A stretch of 64,000 nt of DNA from Conoideocrella luteorostrata (GCA_032433595.1 JASWJB010000139.1:1-64000); one strand, 5' to 3'. Positions 44,399-54,975 are shown, numbered from the stretch's first letter. Numbers and translations: made by a program. The notes: generated by a model from the sequence alone, not told the origin.

Positions 44399-44763
44399 CT
44401 AGTAGTTCATATGCTGAAGAAAGTTGGTGATCGGAAAGATTTCCTCATCAGTCTCTCGAGTTGATGGATCATTTATTGCAGGTTGAAGGTCGTCTAGTGT
44501 GTTAACGAAATGTGTGATTGGTATGTACGGCTGTCGTATCCATGGCACTCTCCTCCGATCGATGTAAATCTCTTGCAAATCAGCCTCGTCTCTTCGCATT
44601 TTACACGCCTGATTCTGCGTTGAGCTGGTAAGTTGTGAGTTCTCAATGGAGGGTTTAATGCAATGAATAGGCTGCCCGCGAACTTGCACGTCATACATTC
44701 TGTCTTCACCTTTGGTGCCCATCTTATTTTCCGGCCTGGACGTAAATGCTCTGGCTCATCCAT
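44399..44763 (-). pseudogene. Zn(II)2Cys6 regulator relic (paralogue of the 34.9 kb gene)
   Basis: The minus-strand frame begins at an ATG at 44763 with PGRKIRWAPKVKTECMTCK, which parallels QKKWAPKVKTGCFTCR of the intact gene. An intron-like GTTCGC..CGCAG gap at the same place is followed by IRRVKCEETRLICKRFTSIG and GECHGYDS. The fifth zinc-ligand position is Phe (KRF) instead of Cys (RRC), so the cluster cannot be complete. The frame ends soon after the cluster, and solo LTR B lies 74 bp downstream. A pseudogene by loss of a ligand and of the regulatory domain. Confidence 0.7.
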
Positions 44764-45905
44764 TGCCGAAGTACAAATTTGGGATCCCCTTTAGTATTCT
44801 GGATCTTATGCCCACGCATAGGCCATCTAATGCTTAGTGTTAAGCGATGGAGACTATCAGGTTGCAAATAACGTGGAAAACGGGAAACAGATGAACGACT
44901 GGTCTGATGGAAAATGAATATCCCTGATCGTTGACTAAGTCAATTTCGGTTCTACCTGCTCTGGGTACTTCCGAATTCCTAATCTCTCTAAATCTAATAA
45001 GACTACTCTCATACATCTGTGAGGGCTACTTAGCTAATAAAACCAACAAAATTAAAGATACTTCTTATACCGCCTATATTATTAATGAAAAGATGTCCTA
45101 ATAGGTTCATTGCTTACTTACAAATCGCAACGTCGTACCAGCTAGATCTAGGTAGGCTACGCTGTTCACTAGAAGTCACTACCCGAATGTAGGGGGCATA
45201 GGTCAGGGATGCATGCGCAGCCCTGTGGGATTTATGAAAGAAGCCCATGAGAGCATCTGGAGATTTTGGACACTACTATGCATGAGCGGTATGCTATTCT
45301 AGACGACCATCGTTCCAGCTCTTACGGACACAAGATGGTTAGTCGTCCAACTTCGTCGGTAGTCGATTGATTTGCGGGTTGTGCTCCGGTCTGCTGTGTT
45401 GTTTTTATCAACCAACGTCCATATTATTCCACATATGGGGGGCTGAGCCTCCGCGAACTATTAGTAGATAGATGGCAGTGCACTGCACCTGTCGCTCGTG
45501 AGAACAGCTAATGATGGACGAGCGTAGTGTAAAGACGGCGGCCACCAAGCTGTATATCGTAGCGACCTGCTTTCGATATGGTTGGCAGCACTGAGCGTGG
45601 GTCGAGCGGATGGAAGTATTGACAAAGTACAATGTACTAGAAAGCCCTTTGGCAGATAAACCTCAGAATACGAGATATGACTGCAATGAAAGGCGTCTAA
45701 AACTATTGCGTTAATGAGAACTAGAGTCAGAGAGAAACTAGCGTAGCAGTGGAAATTGGCACAATGGAATAGAAAAAATTCCATGATATCGATACTTCCG
45801 AATTCCTGCTATTGTAGAGAGTGTGTGATAGTTTTATTCTTTAATTCAACCCTTAGATTTCAGCGATATCCCACAATTTATAACCTAGCTGAAACCCTCC
45901 TGCAG
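44764..45905. other. AT-rich intergenic in the repeat island
   Basis: No gene is supported; 44960-45120 is particularly AT-rich. Confidence 0.5.
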
Positions 45906-46240
45906 CCACCTAACAAGCTCGTTCAGCTGTCCATAAATATTCTCACCAATCTAACTCTTCGGGGCACTGGTCTTCCTGACAGAAGCAAGCCTTGGCGCAA
46001 GAAAATCAAAACCATCCTTTTCCCAGCTATTAACCTCCGGCCATGCTTAATTAACCGCCCTTGTATTGTTTAAAGTTACATGCACTTGCCTAATAGCAGC
46101 AAAATATAATATCAAAAGCACTAGTAAGTACAAAAATTGCATATTACTTTAGCAAGAGCGCTCTTTATTTAGCGAGGGTATCACTATGTATCTCCAAGAG
46201 TTATTTTTAATAAAACTGCTCTAACTTTCAGAGCCTTGAT
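45906..46240 (+). repeat. dispersed repeat block, copy 2
   Basis: RIP-like diverged partner of 39547-39960, same orientation. Its remaining open frame contains QLSINILTNLTLRGTGLPDR and KIKTILFPAINL, which may be a fossil coding segment. It is not linked here to a TIR in the same order as copy 1. Confidence 0.6.
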
Positions 46241-46473
46241 ATATCGGAGTACGAAAATTTAATATTAAAGCAAGAATTAAGTGCTGAAAGAGGTTTCACA
46301 GCTAATTCATCTCCCGAGTTACAAAATCTCTTGCATCGTTAATGCTTTGTCGTCCTTGGGGTGTGCAATGAAAGCTAGTTGGCTTGGAGAGTGTCACAGG
46401 CTATATAAAATGCATTATTCACGCTATTAGTGTGGAGCTTCACCTTTTGCTGAATTTTGTGACAGAGAGTAAC

Positions 46474-46907
46474 TGTGGGTTGCACAGGGATGTGCAGCGA
46501 TCTAGATCGTTGGCTTCAAGTTTAATATATTGTTAAGGACTCGAGCTTAAGCTCGCGTCCCTGCAAAGGCGCGCTGCGAGCTTAGAGCGGAGGGGCAAGA
46601 CAGTGTACCCCTGTCAGGGGTACACCTTAGCGCGGTAGTCCGGCAACGCAGAGAAGAGAGGAAGGGAGCTCCTTGCTCCCTTCTCTCTTTCCTGTCTCTT
46701 TCCTTAAGCTTATAGATATTACAATTGACGCTTGTTTGCAGATGCCCCAAGGCCAGTCCTTTACATACATATTCATAAGTCTCTGTTTCTTAGAAGAAAA
46801 CAAGTCAAGGTGGGAGGCACGATATCGTCGTATTAATATCGTGGCTGAAAGGTGACCACGTGATGCGCTCTGTGCTTTCTATTGTGCTTGGCGGCAGGAT
46901 TCCAACA
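46474..46907 (-). mobile_element. solo LTR, copy C, carrying a nested LTR
   Basis: Its ends match the family (TGTTGGAATCC..GCAACCCACA on the minus strand) with the perfect duplication GTAAC at 46469-46473 and 46908-46912. It is 434 bp rather than about 205 because another element sits at 46532-46765. Confidence 0.85.
46532..46765 (+). mobile_element. nested solo LTR of a second family
   Basis: 234 bp running TGTTAAGGACT..AGTCCTTTACA, an 11-bp terminal inverted repeat with one mismatch. It is flanked by TATAT (46527-46531) and TACAT (46766-46770), a 5-bp duplication with one transition. Much more GC-rich than its host LTR, it has strong hairpins: GTGTACCCCTG/CAGGGGTACAC with a one-base loop and GAAGGGAGC/GCTCCCTTC with a five-base loop. 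The ends are those of Ty1/copia-type LTRs. Confidence 0.7.
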
Positions 46908-46916
46908 GTAACTGCA

Positions 46917-47069
46917 GGAAGTACAGGGCTTCGGGTGGCGAGGGTATCGATACCGGAAGGTGAAGCAAAACAATGTGCAAAACAATTCAATTCATCTGTG
47001 ACTATCTAAGAGAAAAGAAGAAGAAGAAGAGGAATGCCCCCAAACACGCTGTATAAAAGAGGCGCTCTA
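46917..47069 (+). repeat. repeat block X, copy 1 (TATA-containing)
   Basis: Aligns with 57116-57264. It starts GGAAG(T/C)ACAGGGCTTC and ends GTATAAAAGAGGCGCTCTA. Differences such as CCCC(A/G)A(A/G)C(A/G)CGC(T/C)G are all transitions. The TATA-like end suggests part of an LTR or promoter-bearing element. Confidence 0.55.
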
Positions 47070-47222
47070 TTTCAATAAGAAAGAATTATTTATTCTTCTT
47101 CACCCATAGGGTCATCTCAATGCGTAGTACAGAATTAAATGCCGGATATACCCCCGGGTAACAACCGTGACCCATACATAGGTCCAAGACTCTTTCCTTT
47201 TTCCAAATAATGCGTGAGAGAT

Positions 47223-47270
47223 GCGTGCACGGGCCACTATTACATTAATGTAACAGTGGCCCGTGCACGC
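47223..47270. repeat. 48-bp near-perfect palindrome
   Basis: Two 24-bp arms with no spacer, starting GCGTGCACGGGCCACT and ending AGTGGCCCGTGCACGC around a central TTACATTAATGTAA. Only one position mismatches (A on the left against G). It could form a cruciform and may be two fused element ends. Confidence 0.85.
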
Positions 47271-47436
47271 AAACAGGGTCGTCCCCGCCCCGTGAGCAAA
47301 TTAGCACCCTACCACATTGCGAAATGCGTTACGGAGTACTCCGTACATTAACTATGTAATTATTTTATTAATTTTCTTAGCTGAATTTAGCTCTTCTATA
47401 GTAAATTAAATATGTATTTTGATGACCCAAAACGTA
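47271..47436. other. short spacer with a TACGGAGTACTCCGTA palindrome
   Basis: The complete 16-bp TACGGAGTACTCCGTA form lies at about 47331-47346; the rest is AT-rich. Confidence 0.6.
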
Positions 47437-47610
47437 CACCCAAAACTCACGTATGTTGGAGTCTGACACACACCCAGTAACGCTCCGTACACTCCGTGAA
47501 AGGCCCTCGTAGAGACCTTCCGTAATTCCTAGAGACATTTCTCTTGCCGAAATCAAATAGTCTAACAGCTCACTCGTCGGTTATCGAGTTGCCGAACACT
47601 TCAAATAAAC
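47437..47610 (+). repeat. third copy of the TIR-element end
   Basis: Begins after TA with CACCCAAAACTCACGTATG and GTCTGACACACACCCAGTAACG, matching the left TIR at 39168. It continues to resemble 39222-39355 (AGAGACC, AATAGTCT, GGTTATCG, CACTTCAAT landmarks). No matching inverted end is found in the rest of the window, so the element is partial or its partner is outside. Confidence 0.5.
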
Positions 47611-47689
47611 ATACTAAGTAGGGATATAATGCACTGGACACACTTGATAAAATTTCGGGCAAAAACTTTCCTGAATTCTTGACTGCCTG

Positions 47690-47883
47690 TGTTGGAATTC
47701 CGCCAAGCACAATAGAAAGCACTGAGCACCTCACGTGGTTACCTTTCTGCTACGATATTTATACCACGATATCTAGCTTCACACCTTTACTTGTTTTCTT
47801 CTTCTTAGATATACAGAGACTAATGAATATATTCAATTTGAAGCCGATGATCTAGATCATTGCACAACCCTGTGCGACCCACA
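47690..47883 (+). mobile_element. solo LTR, copy D, joined to the NLR gene
   Basis: 194 bp, TGTTGGAATTCCG..GCGACCCACA. Unlike copies A, B, C and E the flanks do not match (GCCTG left, ATCAG right), so one side was rearranged or deleted after insertion. The right edge abuts an ankyrin codon of the NLR gene, and the stop codon of that gene lies inside the LTR. Confidence 0.8.
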
Positions 47884-50800
47884 ATCAGCGCCTTTATCGA
47901 GCAACAGCTTGACTATGTCACGACGCCCCAGTTCGGTGGCTATACATAGTGGTGTATTGCCACCATCATTTTTTGCCTCGATATCAGCGCCTTTATCGAG
48001 CAACAGCTTGACTGTGTCGCAACGCCCCAGTCCGGTGGCTATACATAGTGGTGTATTGCCACCATCATTGTTTGCCTCGATATCAGCGACTTTATCGAGC
48101 AACAGCTTGACTGTGTCACAACGCCCCAGTCCGGTGGCTATACATAGTTGTGTGTAGCCAGAAATATCTTTTGCCTCGATATTGGCCCCTTTATCAAGCA
48201 ACAGCTTAACTGTTTCACAATCCCCCTGGCCGGCGGCTATACATAGTGGTGTGTAGCTAAAAATATCTTTTGCCTCGACATCAGCGCCTTTATCGAGCAA
48301 CAGCTTAACTGTGTCGCAAAGCCTCCGTCTGGCGGCTATACATAGTGGTGTATTGCCATCATCATTTTTTGTCTCGATATCAGCGCCTTTATCGAGCAAC
48401 AGCTTGACTATTTCACAATCCCCCAGGCCAGCGGCTATGCAAAGTGGTGTGTAGCTAAAAATATCTTTTGCCTCGATATTAGCGCCTTTATCGAGCAACA
48501 GCTTGACCATGTCGCGCTGCCCCCATCTGGCGGCTAAACATAGTGGTGTGTCGCCACCATCATTTTTTGCCTCGATATTGGCCCCTCTATCAAGCAACAG
48601 CTTAACTGTGCCATAGCGCGCATGCTGGGCAGCCCAAAACAACGGCGTCTTATCATTCTTTCCCCTCACTTCAGTGTTGGCACCATTGTCAAGCAGTAGT
48701 TTAACCACTGCCTCATGCCCCTCTGCGGCGGCGGAAAAAAGAAGTTCCCCACGAACCTTGTCCACTGGATCGGCCTTGGCTCCCCTCATTAGTGCTTCAG
48801 ATACACCCTGTTGCCCGGCACAAAGAGCATATGATATTGGTGTTCCTTTAATGTTATCTTTCGAGGCAGCTTTGGCCCCTTTCTCTATGAGACGTTCAAC
48901 GACGGCCAGATGGCCATTCCAAGCGGCGTAAGACAGCGGCGTTCGGCCGTATACGTCCCTTGCCTCAATTTTGGCTCCTTTTAGAAGCCATGGCCTGATA
49001 GTCTTTTTGATTTGAAACCTTGGGCCCTTGATTAATAGTTGTACAACACCGTCAAATCCATTCATCGAAGCCCAAGACAGTGCCGATCGCCGGTACGTGC
49101 TGTCTCTGGAATTTATATCATTATTATATAATGCAAGCTGGAGCCTCACAATTTGCTCGACTCCAAAATAGGAGGCAAGAATAAGGGTCGTGAAATCCTT
49201 AGGGAAATCCGTGTGTGTGCTCGCCCAGTAAACCCTAAACCAGGTACCACAACGCCTTGAATCCACGTCACAGATTTTCTGCGCTGATTCTATAACAATG
49301 CTGTCATTGATATTTCCTGCCCGGAAATGGGCAGCCCAGTTTCTGGCAGAGTACTCGAGAAAAACGTGACCACAAAGATAGTCAGATATTTCCCTGTCCT
49401 GGTCTCTATTTGATGGGCTAATCCTGACGTACAGAGGCTTGGTCTCAAACTCAGGAAAGAGCAAGTACAAGATACAGATCTGGCAAAGAATGCGATTGGA
49501 TTCTTGTGGGTGAAGTGAGGATTTCCACTTGAGTCGAGAAGAACTTGCCTCAGCTTCGTGTGATGGGGGATCGGAATCATGCTTCGGGGTTAAGAATTCC
49601 CTCGCAGTCTGATGCAGGAGATAAACTTTGGAGTCTGTGACAGTTATGAAAAGACCGCAAAGTCCTCTTATGTACTCGTAGATGCGGTTCTCGGGTCTGA
49701 CCTCATGGGATGTATGGTTTTGTCGAATTGCTAACGCCAAGTCTATTTCCGCCAGAGTCAAGGGCCAAGCTGCCGCAACGACAATGTGCAGCAATGTTTT
49801 TGCTTCCTCCGGATTCCTACTCTTGGCTAGAATCTTCTCATATGCCTCTTCGACCGTTTGTGGAAGCGAGTGGGTGAGTCGGCGTATTTCAGCCTCACTG
49901 ATCTTGTGGCTGATTTCGTTTTCAATCCACTCCAATGTGAGATAAACCCACAGATACGTCTGGTTTGGGACACTTCGTAGCCCTTGGAAGAGCAGTTCTT
50001 GCTCCCTTGCAGTGAGATGCAGGTTACGTTGGATACTTGAAACCTTGTGTTCTATGTACACATCAATTTCTCGGGAAATATTTAGTGTCTCGGCGCTGCT
50101 TTCTCCTCTGAGATGGATGACAGGCAGTCCGGGGATTTTGAGAGGCTGAAAGCCCCGCTTAATATCGTCATAAGGTCGACTAGTGATGAGGAATTTCAGG
50201 TTGGTATTTGTTTTTGTATCATTTTCTGGGCCGTAGAATTTGCAAAGTGCATTCGCAAAGTCTTGCCGCTCGTGGTGTTGGCATTCATCAAATGCATCAA
50301 GAATACAGACTATTTCGCCAGCATTCTGATCTTGTGAAATTTCAACCAGGATGTCCCAGAGCTCCCAGAGCTCATAATATGAACTGTTGGGGAATACATT
50401 GAATGCGTTGAAGCGCCGAACAATTTCGTCGGAGAATCGGTCCTCTTGCAAAGTAAAGATCTGATGTAAGATGCAACTGAGTGCGCTTTTTGCGCTCCTC
50501 TGATCCTCAAAGTCATCTTTGAAGAAGAAGTAGCAGGTTGTTGAGTTTGCCGCCGGAAGAATGGAATCAGCGAGGTATTTTGCCAAAACAGACTTTCCAC
50601 AGCCTGGATTTGCGGAAACCCAGAGCATGCACGACGATTTGCTTGCTCGCCACTCTTTGAAAGCGCTGTGACCTACAAACCAGTCGCAAGTTCCCTCAAT
50701 ACGATCTGGATTCCTGTTTTTTCTATGTTTATACGGCGAGGTTCGAAGGGTTCGAAGAATATCACTTCTAGTCTTGAGGGGTTTATCAGGTTGAGCTTTT

Positions 50801-51496
50801 GCAAGAAACGTCAGTCTATTTAATACATATATATAGGTGTTAATGTTATTGTTCCGTACCAAAGGTCATGGAATGTGCATTGTACTGTTTGCCACTGCCA
50901 ATGTTGGTCTTATGGTCATGACCACTGTTGTGAATTTGATAGCCCGCTCCATTAGAGTGGATGCTCTGGTTGAATATTGTACTAGAGCTGTCGAAGTCCG
51001 AATCTGGAATCGATGGCTCCATTGTTGATAGGCGATTAATCGCCTCCTTTAATTGGGCCATATGACTCTGGGCTGCCAGCCTGAACAGTTGATTGGTAGC
51101 CAGTGCGTCCAAGCCTCTCAGAATGCCTTGCATAAGAGTCTCAACCCGGTGTGTTTTGCCCAAACGGAGCAGACTGTTGCGATATAATTCAAGTACAGAT
51201 CCATCCTTCGTATCTTTCATACCATTTTGAACCTTCAAGAAGATTGCCTGCAGCTTTTTCGCCCTCTCCTCGCAGCCCCTGATTATAGGCTCGAGAGCTA
51301 TTTTTGACGAATCGTCTAAAACTGTTCCTTGGAGCTGATCACGAGCTAGACTTAGAGTGTCTTCGGTGAGAGGGAGAGTTCGGCTCACTTCTTTGAACTC
51401 TTTTGGGAGGTCTCTGAAGTGCTGGATCGCCTTACATGTCGATGAGATGGTCTGAACAGCTGCGATGGTGGATGCAATAGCGCTGAAAATATCCAT
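47857..51496 (-). CDS. NLR-type STAND protein: SesA - sigma-like linker - NACHT - ankyrin repeats, 3' end truncated by an LTR
   Basis: Two exons, complement(47857-50795, 50860-51496), with a 64-nt intron (GTACGG..AAAAG, branch GACTGACG), give 1191 aa. Residues 1-140 match SesA (LPKEFKEVSRTLPLTEDTLS, CEERAKKLQAIFLKVQ), the N-terminal domain of many fungal NLR-like proteins. Residues about 168-212 (NSGHDHKTNIGSGKQYNAHS) resemble the sigma motif found between SesA and NACHT. NACHT has Walker A SANPGCGKS at 273-281 and Walker B CILDAFDECQ at 376-385. About twelve ankyrin units follow; the last seven are exact 33-residue copies in phase (LLLDKGADIEAKNDGGNTPL). The final eight residues (CGSHRVVQ) and TGA are encoded by solo LTR D. 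A cytosolic non-self sensor role is known for the family; whether this shortened allele works is open. Confidence 0.9.
47884..48590. repeat. 99-bp tandem repeats encoding ankyrin units
   Basis: Seven 99-bp units (starts at 47884, 47983 and so on) within the NLR coding sequence. They are near-identical in DNA; differences concentrate in the beta-turn and first-helix codons, the surface that contacts ligands in ankyrin proteins. Confidence 0.85.
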
Positions 51497-52944
51497 TTAG
51501 AGCAACTAGGACAACGACTCAGGGATCCACTGTCAATACTGTTATGCTATACAACTACAAGACGTCAGGAATCGGTATATTTGGAACGCAACCCTCTAAC
51601 AAGACGGACGGAAATGAGCTCACCGAATTGCGAAATTCCCCTGCTCCGCGAAAAAATTATGAGCTAGGAGTATTTCGCCAGCCAATAAAGGTTCGCGTTC
51701 GAGTAATGCCGGATAGAGAGAAACTGTTGGGATGGCCAGACACGGCTGTCGATGATGAGCAGTGATCATACGGTGGAAACCGAAATGAAGCTGTTCAACG
51801 GAGAGTAGGTGGGGGGAAAGCTTTCGTGCGGCGATTTCGTAAAGGTGGTCAACAGACGGCAGAAAATTATGTATTTCAAGCCTCATGTTTGGGAGACTCC
51901 TGCTTGTCCAATAAGGAGGCGCCGCCGCCACCCAGCTGTGACGATAATGGTTGCCGTCAGATCAACTACTACGAATTGTGGCAGCAAATCCGCACTCCTC
52001 GCGGCGCAGGGCATCAATGAGACAACAATTTTACAAGGTAGTATGCCGTGGCATTAATTGACTGGTCAATTACATCTTAGCTGCATAAACAGAGGCACCG
52101 TCACGGCGCTTCGTCACAGCGCAAGGCGGCCTCACGGAGAAGGCAAGTGTCCTGATTGGCAAGAAGACAGGAGCTGAAATATTACCGCCCACCTGGCTTC
52201 AAAGATAGATTCCAGGCAGTACTAGTTGCATAAAGCGGGTGGGTTTGGAAGACACGGGTCCCTTATTGGCTTGATGCTGGTACAAGCAGGCTCAGAAGGC
52301 TTCGTGGTGTCGCAGCAAGCCACATACTTGGCATCACCTACCCAACACTCCAGCGTCCTCGTGATCGGAGCTAGGTTTCAGCAATGAAAGCTGTCAGGCT
52401 GGCCGGCCTGCCCTTTTCCAACTCAAGGACCGAAGGCAGCCTGATTTATTACCGGGATATACGGAGTATTTTGCTCCGAAAAGAGATAGTGGTGAAGCAG
52501 ACCCACATTTTGCTTGGCCACTTAAATTGCGGATAGATCCGCTGCGATAACCCTGTACTCTCTGTTGAACATTCGCCGAGCTGGACGGATGTTTACCATC
52601 TGAGCGACAATCCTCTGCTCGCTCGCTGGGCGAGACTATTGTTTTTTGTCCTTAGTCTTTATTGTCTACGTGGCGGAGGCTAGCGGTGGAGGCGGCGCAC
52701 AAGGTGGCGATCCAGATGCTAGCTTGTTGTGATGACCGAATCCGAAGCCAGAGGTGAAGGTGGGCTGCTTCACGGTCCCACTATGTCAAAATGTGTGCCT
52801 AACCCGGCCCCCAAGTCTTTCCCGTCGTAGGGGAGCGGATTTCTCATGGCAGACGCACGTTTTGGTCTAGGCGCGGCTGCCATCATGTTCCTCGTACAAC
52901 TTGCGTAACTAAGTCATTTGTTCCAAATTTAGAATCTATTGTTT
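51497..52944. other. intergenic upstream of the NLR
   Basis: No supported gene. A TACGGAGTA lies near 52460. GC content returns to genic levels, so the repeat island is interrupted here. Confidence 0.5.
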
Positions 52945-53924
52945 CTAGTTACCCTCCACTACCTTCTTCATACTTTCAGCAGCGTCCGCCGCAACCTTCC
53001 TTGTCGACCGCTTCAAGGCAGTGACCTTGCTGATCCATTCAAATCGCTCTATCCAGAACGAAAAGCGGTCTTTGGACCAGCCCGGGGCCCCCTTCCAAGT
53101 CGTTGGATACCAACCCTGCTCGTCGCCCTCGGAAATCTTGCCCTCCATTTTGTAGATACCTCGAGCGTCTATCTGCATCCACACGGCGGCAGCAGGAACC
53201 CAGTACTCAAGAACTCTAACATCGCGACACTCAAGCTCGTATTCACAATCCTCTGCCACGACCTCGTCATCCGGATCTTCTTCCAACATCTCGTCAATGT
53301 CAGGATGATGGAATTGCTCCCATGGCGCTCTCTCCAGCGTCTCTTTGAATACCCACGCGGCGCGCTGTCGCTCGTCGAGCACGGGGACACCGCGCGTCGA
53401 GAGTTTGGCGCAAAAGGCATTGATATTTACCCAAGCTTGTCGCTTGGCATCACGTTCTGGATCATCCGACCGAGGGACTTTGACTGAAGAGTGCGTTAGC
53501 TGTGTAGACAGTACGGCATGTCAATAATATGGACCACGGGCACGAAGGACGTACAATCATAGGCGAATTCATTCCAGTGCTGTTTATAGTCTGTCATGGA
53601 TGCAAAATGACCCTCCGGATCGGGGATTTTCTGAATCTCAACTACAAGATCCACCAGTCTGTCGTTTAAATCCGTTAACTTGCCGATAGCGTCAGCGATT
53701 GAACTCCATAACGTGCCATGGTCGAAGTTGCTTAAAGCATCGGGATCCTTTTTTGCTTCCTCGTGGAGCTTGATGACAGGTCTTGTCAAATCCTGTGCAA
53801 CCTGGGAAATGGGAACGGTAGGATCGGTTAGGAAGACTCTCAGCGCCTCAAGCTGCTCAGGAATGAGAGGGTACTCCTCTTTCTCCTGTGCGGCGATGAA
53901 TTCCTGGGGCGTGATAGCCGACAT
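52945..53924 (-). CDS. DUF3632 family protein
   Basis: Two exons, complement(52945-53483, 53555-53924), give 302 aa. The 71-nt intron has GTACGT..TTCAG borders with a GCTAAC branch site and joins FAYD to FKVPRSDD. Family features include the N-terminal helix block (LRVFLTDPTVPISQVAQDLT), a central WVNINAFCAKLSTRGV and AAWVFKETLER, and VLEYWVPAAAVWMQIDARGI near the C terminus. This is a fungal-specific family of unknown function. Predicted soluble, no signal peptide, acidic linker (EEDPDDEVVAEDCE). It faces the NLR gene's upstream side on the same strand with 1.4 kb between; no functional link is implied. Confidence 0.8.
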
Positions 53925-54968
53925 GACGACGATGTGGGGAAATGCGAATGAGATGCAGAGGGGGGATTCGTGAATTTGCTAATGACGGCGATTGCGAATA
54001 GCTTCTAGCACTGGAAGGATCTGGAAGAATTATTTTATGAGCTTGCTCGTTTTAAATACGAATTCCAGTGCAGGTTTGGGAATTGAGGGCAAATATTTCC
54101 CGGCAAGAGAGAATAAGCATTCCACGATTGAACAAGTGTTGGCCGGCTGTTGGTACAGCAGAGATGTAGGCACAGCCAAAGTGGGACATACCCGCCCGCC
54201 AGAATGGGACTAGACCCCTTTGACGTCACTAGACAGTCAGCCCAGCAAAGCACAGCCCCAACTGACCAAAGCCGTAACTAATTACATACGGAGTATTGTT
54301 TAACCTATTCAACTTCAGAATAATCAATGTCACACGATTGATGGCACAGCGCACTCTCACATCCAACACAATCGCCGGCACTTCCAAGCGACCGGCAACG
54401 AGAAGCCGAGAAGCCCAGCTGGCCCTGAGTTCGTCAAAACGATAGTAATAATGTAGCGCCTGTCAGCTCTCTAGTTCAAGCCACCTCTCCCGCTCATCTC
54501 ATCCGCTGCCACACCCTCGGTCGCATGCCGACGCGACCATACGTGAATCTCACAATTTCAGCCAAGCCTCTTCCATGTTAGATCGAAATTTTTCCTCCAA
54601 CCACCGCATGCTCTTTTCTAGCCCCAATGCCTTCTTTGTGCTCGATCTGCAGCCTGCTCGTGATGACGGTCACACCAGTCAACCTTTTCAGCTTTCAGAC
54701 TCAGCGCTAGCAGAAGTGTGGTTGAACGGTGGCTTGCACCGCAAAAGTAGTGTAGCCAGAAGGCTACTACTTCTCGGGTAGGTTTTGAGGCTCTTTGATG
54801 CCCAATGGTAGGCAGAGTCCCACGTAAGCCAGCTGCCCTTCGCAAATACCAATCAATGGACATTGCCGGGCAGTACCCCAAGATGTTAGCTATTGCCCGT
54901 ATTAGACAACAGAGATCAGGCTTGGGACAACGGTTGATAGATGCGACGTTGATGTCGTGCCTGTCAAC
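53925..54968. other. intergenic
   Basis: No supported gene. A TACGGAGTA lies near 54286. The 3' end is the promoter of the ribonuclease gene. Confidence 0.55.
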
Positions 54969-54975
54969 TATAAAG
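54969..54975 (+). promoter_or_regulatory. TATA box of the secreted ribonuclease gene
   Basis: TATAAAG lies 129 bp upstream of the ATG at 55098, followed by a pyrimidine-rich leader without further ATG. Confidence 0.5.

Noticed and set aside
46547..46750. 67-codon ORF
   Set aside because: Lies wholly inside the nested LTR and arises from its GC-rich sequence.
47884..48590. CRISPR-like array
   Set aside because: The 99-bp period is coding, in phase and translates into ankyrin repeats.
50796..50859. SesA and NACHT-ankyrin parts as two separate genes
   Set aside because: A 64-nt GT..AG intron joins them in frame and gives the standard domain order.
52945..53924. Separate ORFs on the plus strand over the DUF3632 gene (52939-53487)
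   Set aside because: They are antisense shadows; the minus strand gives a two-exon protein with family features.
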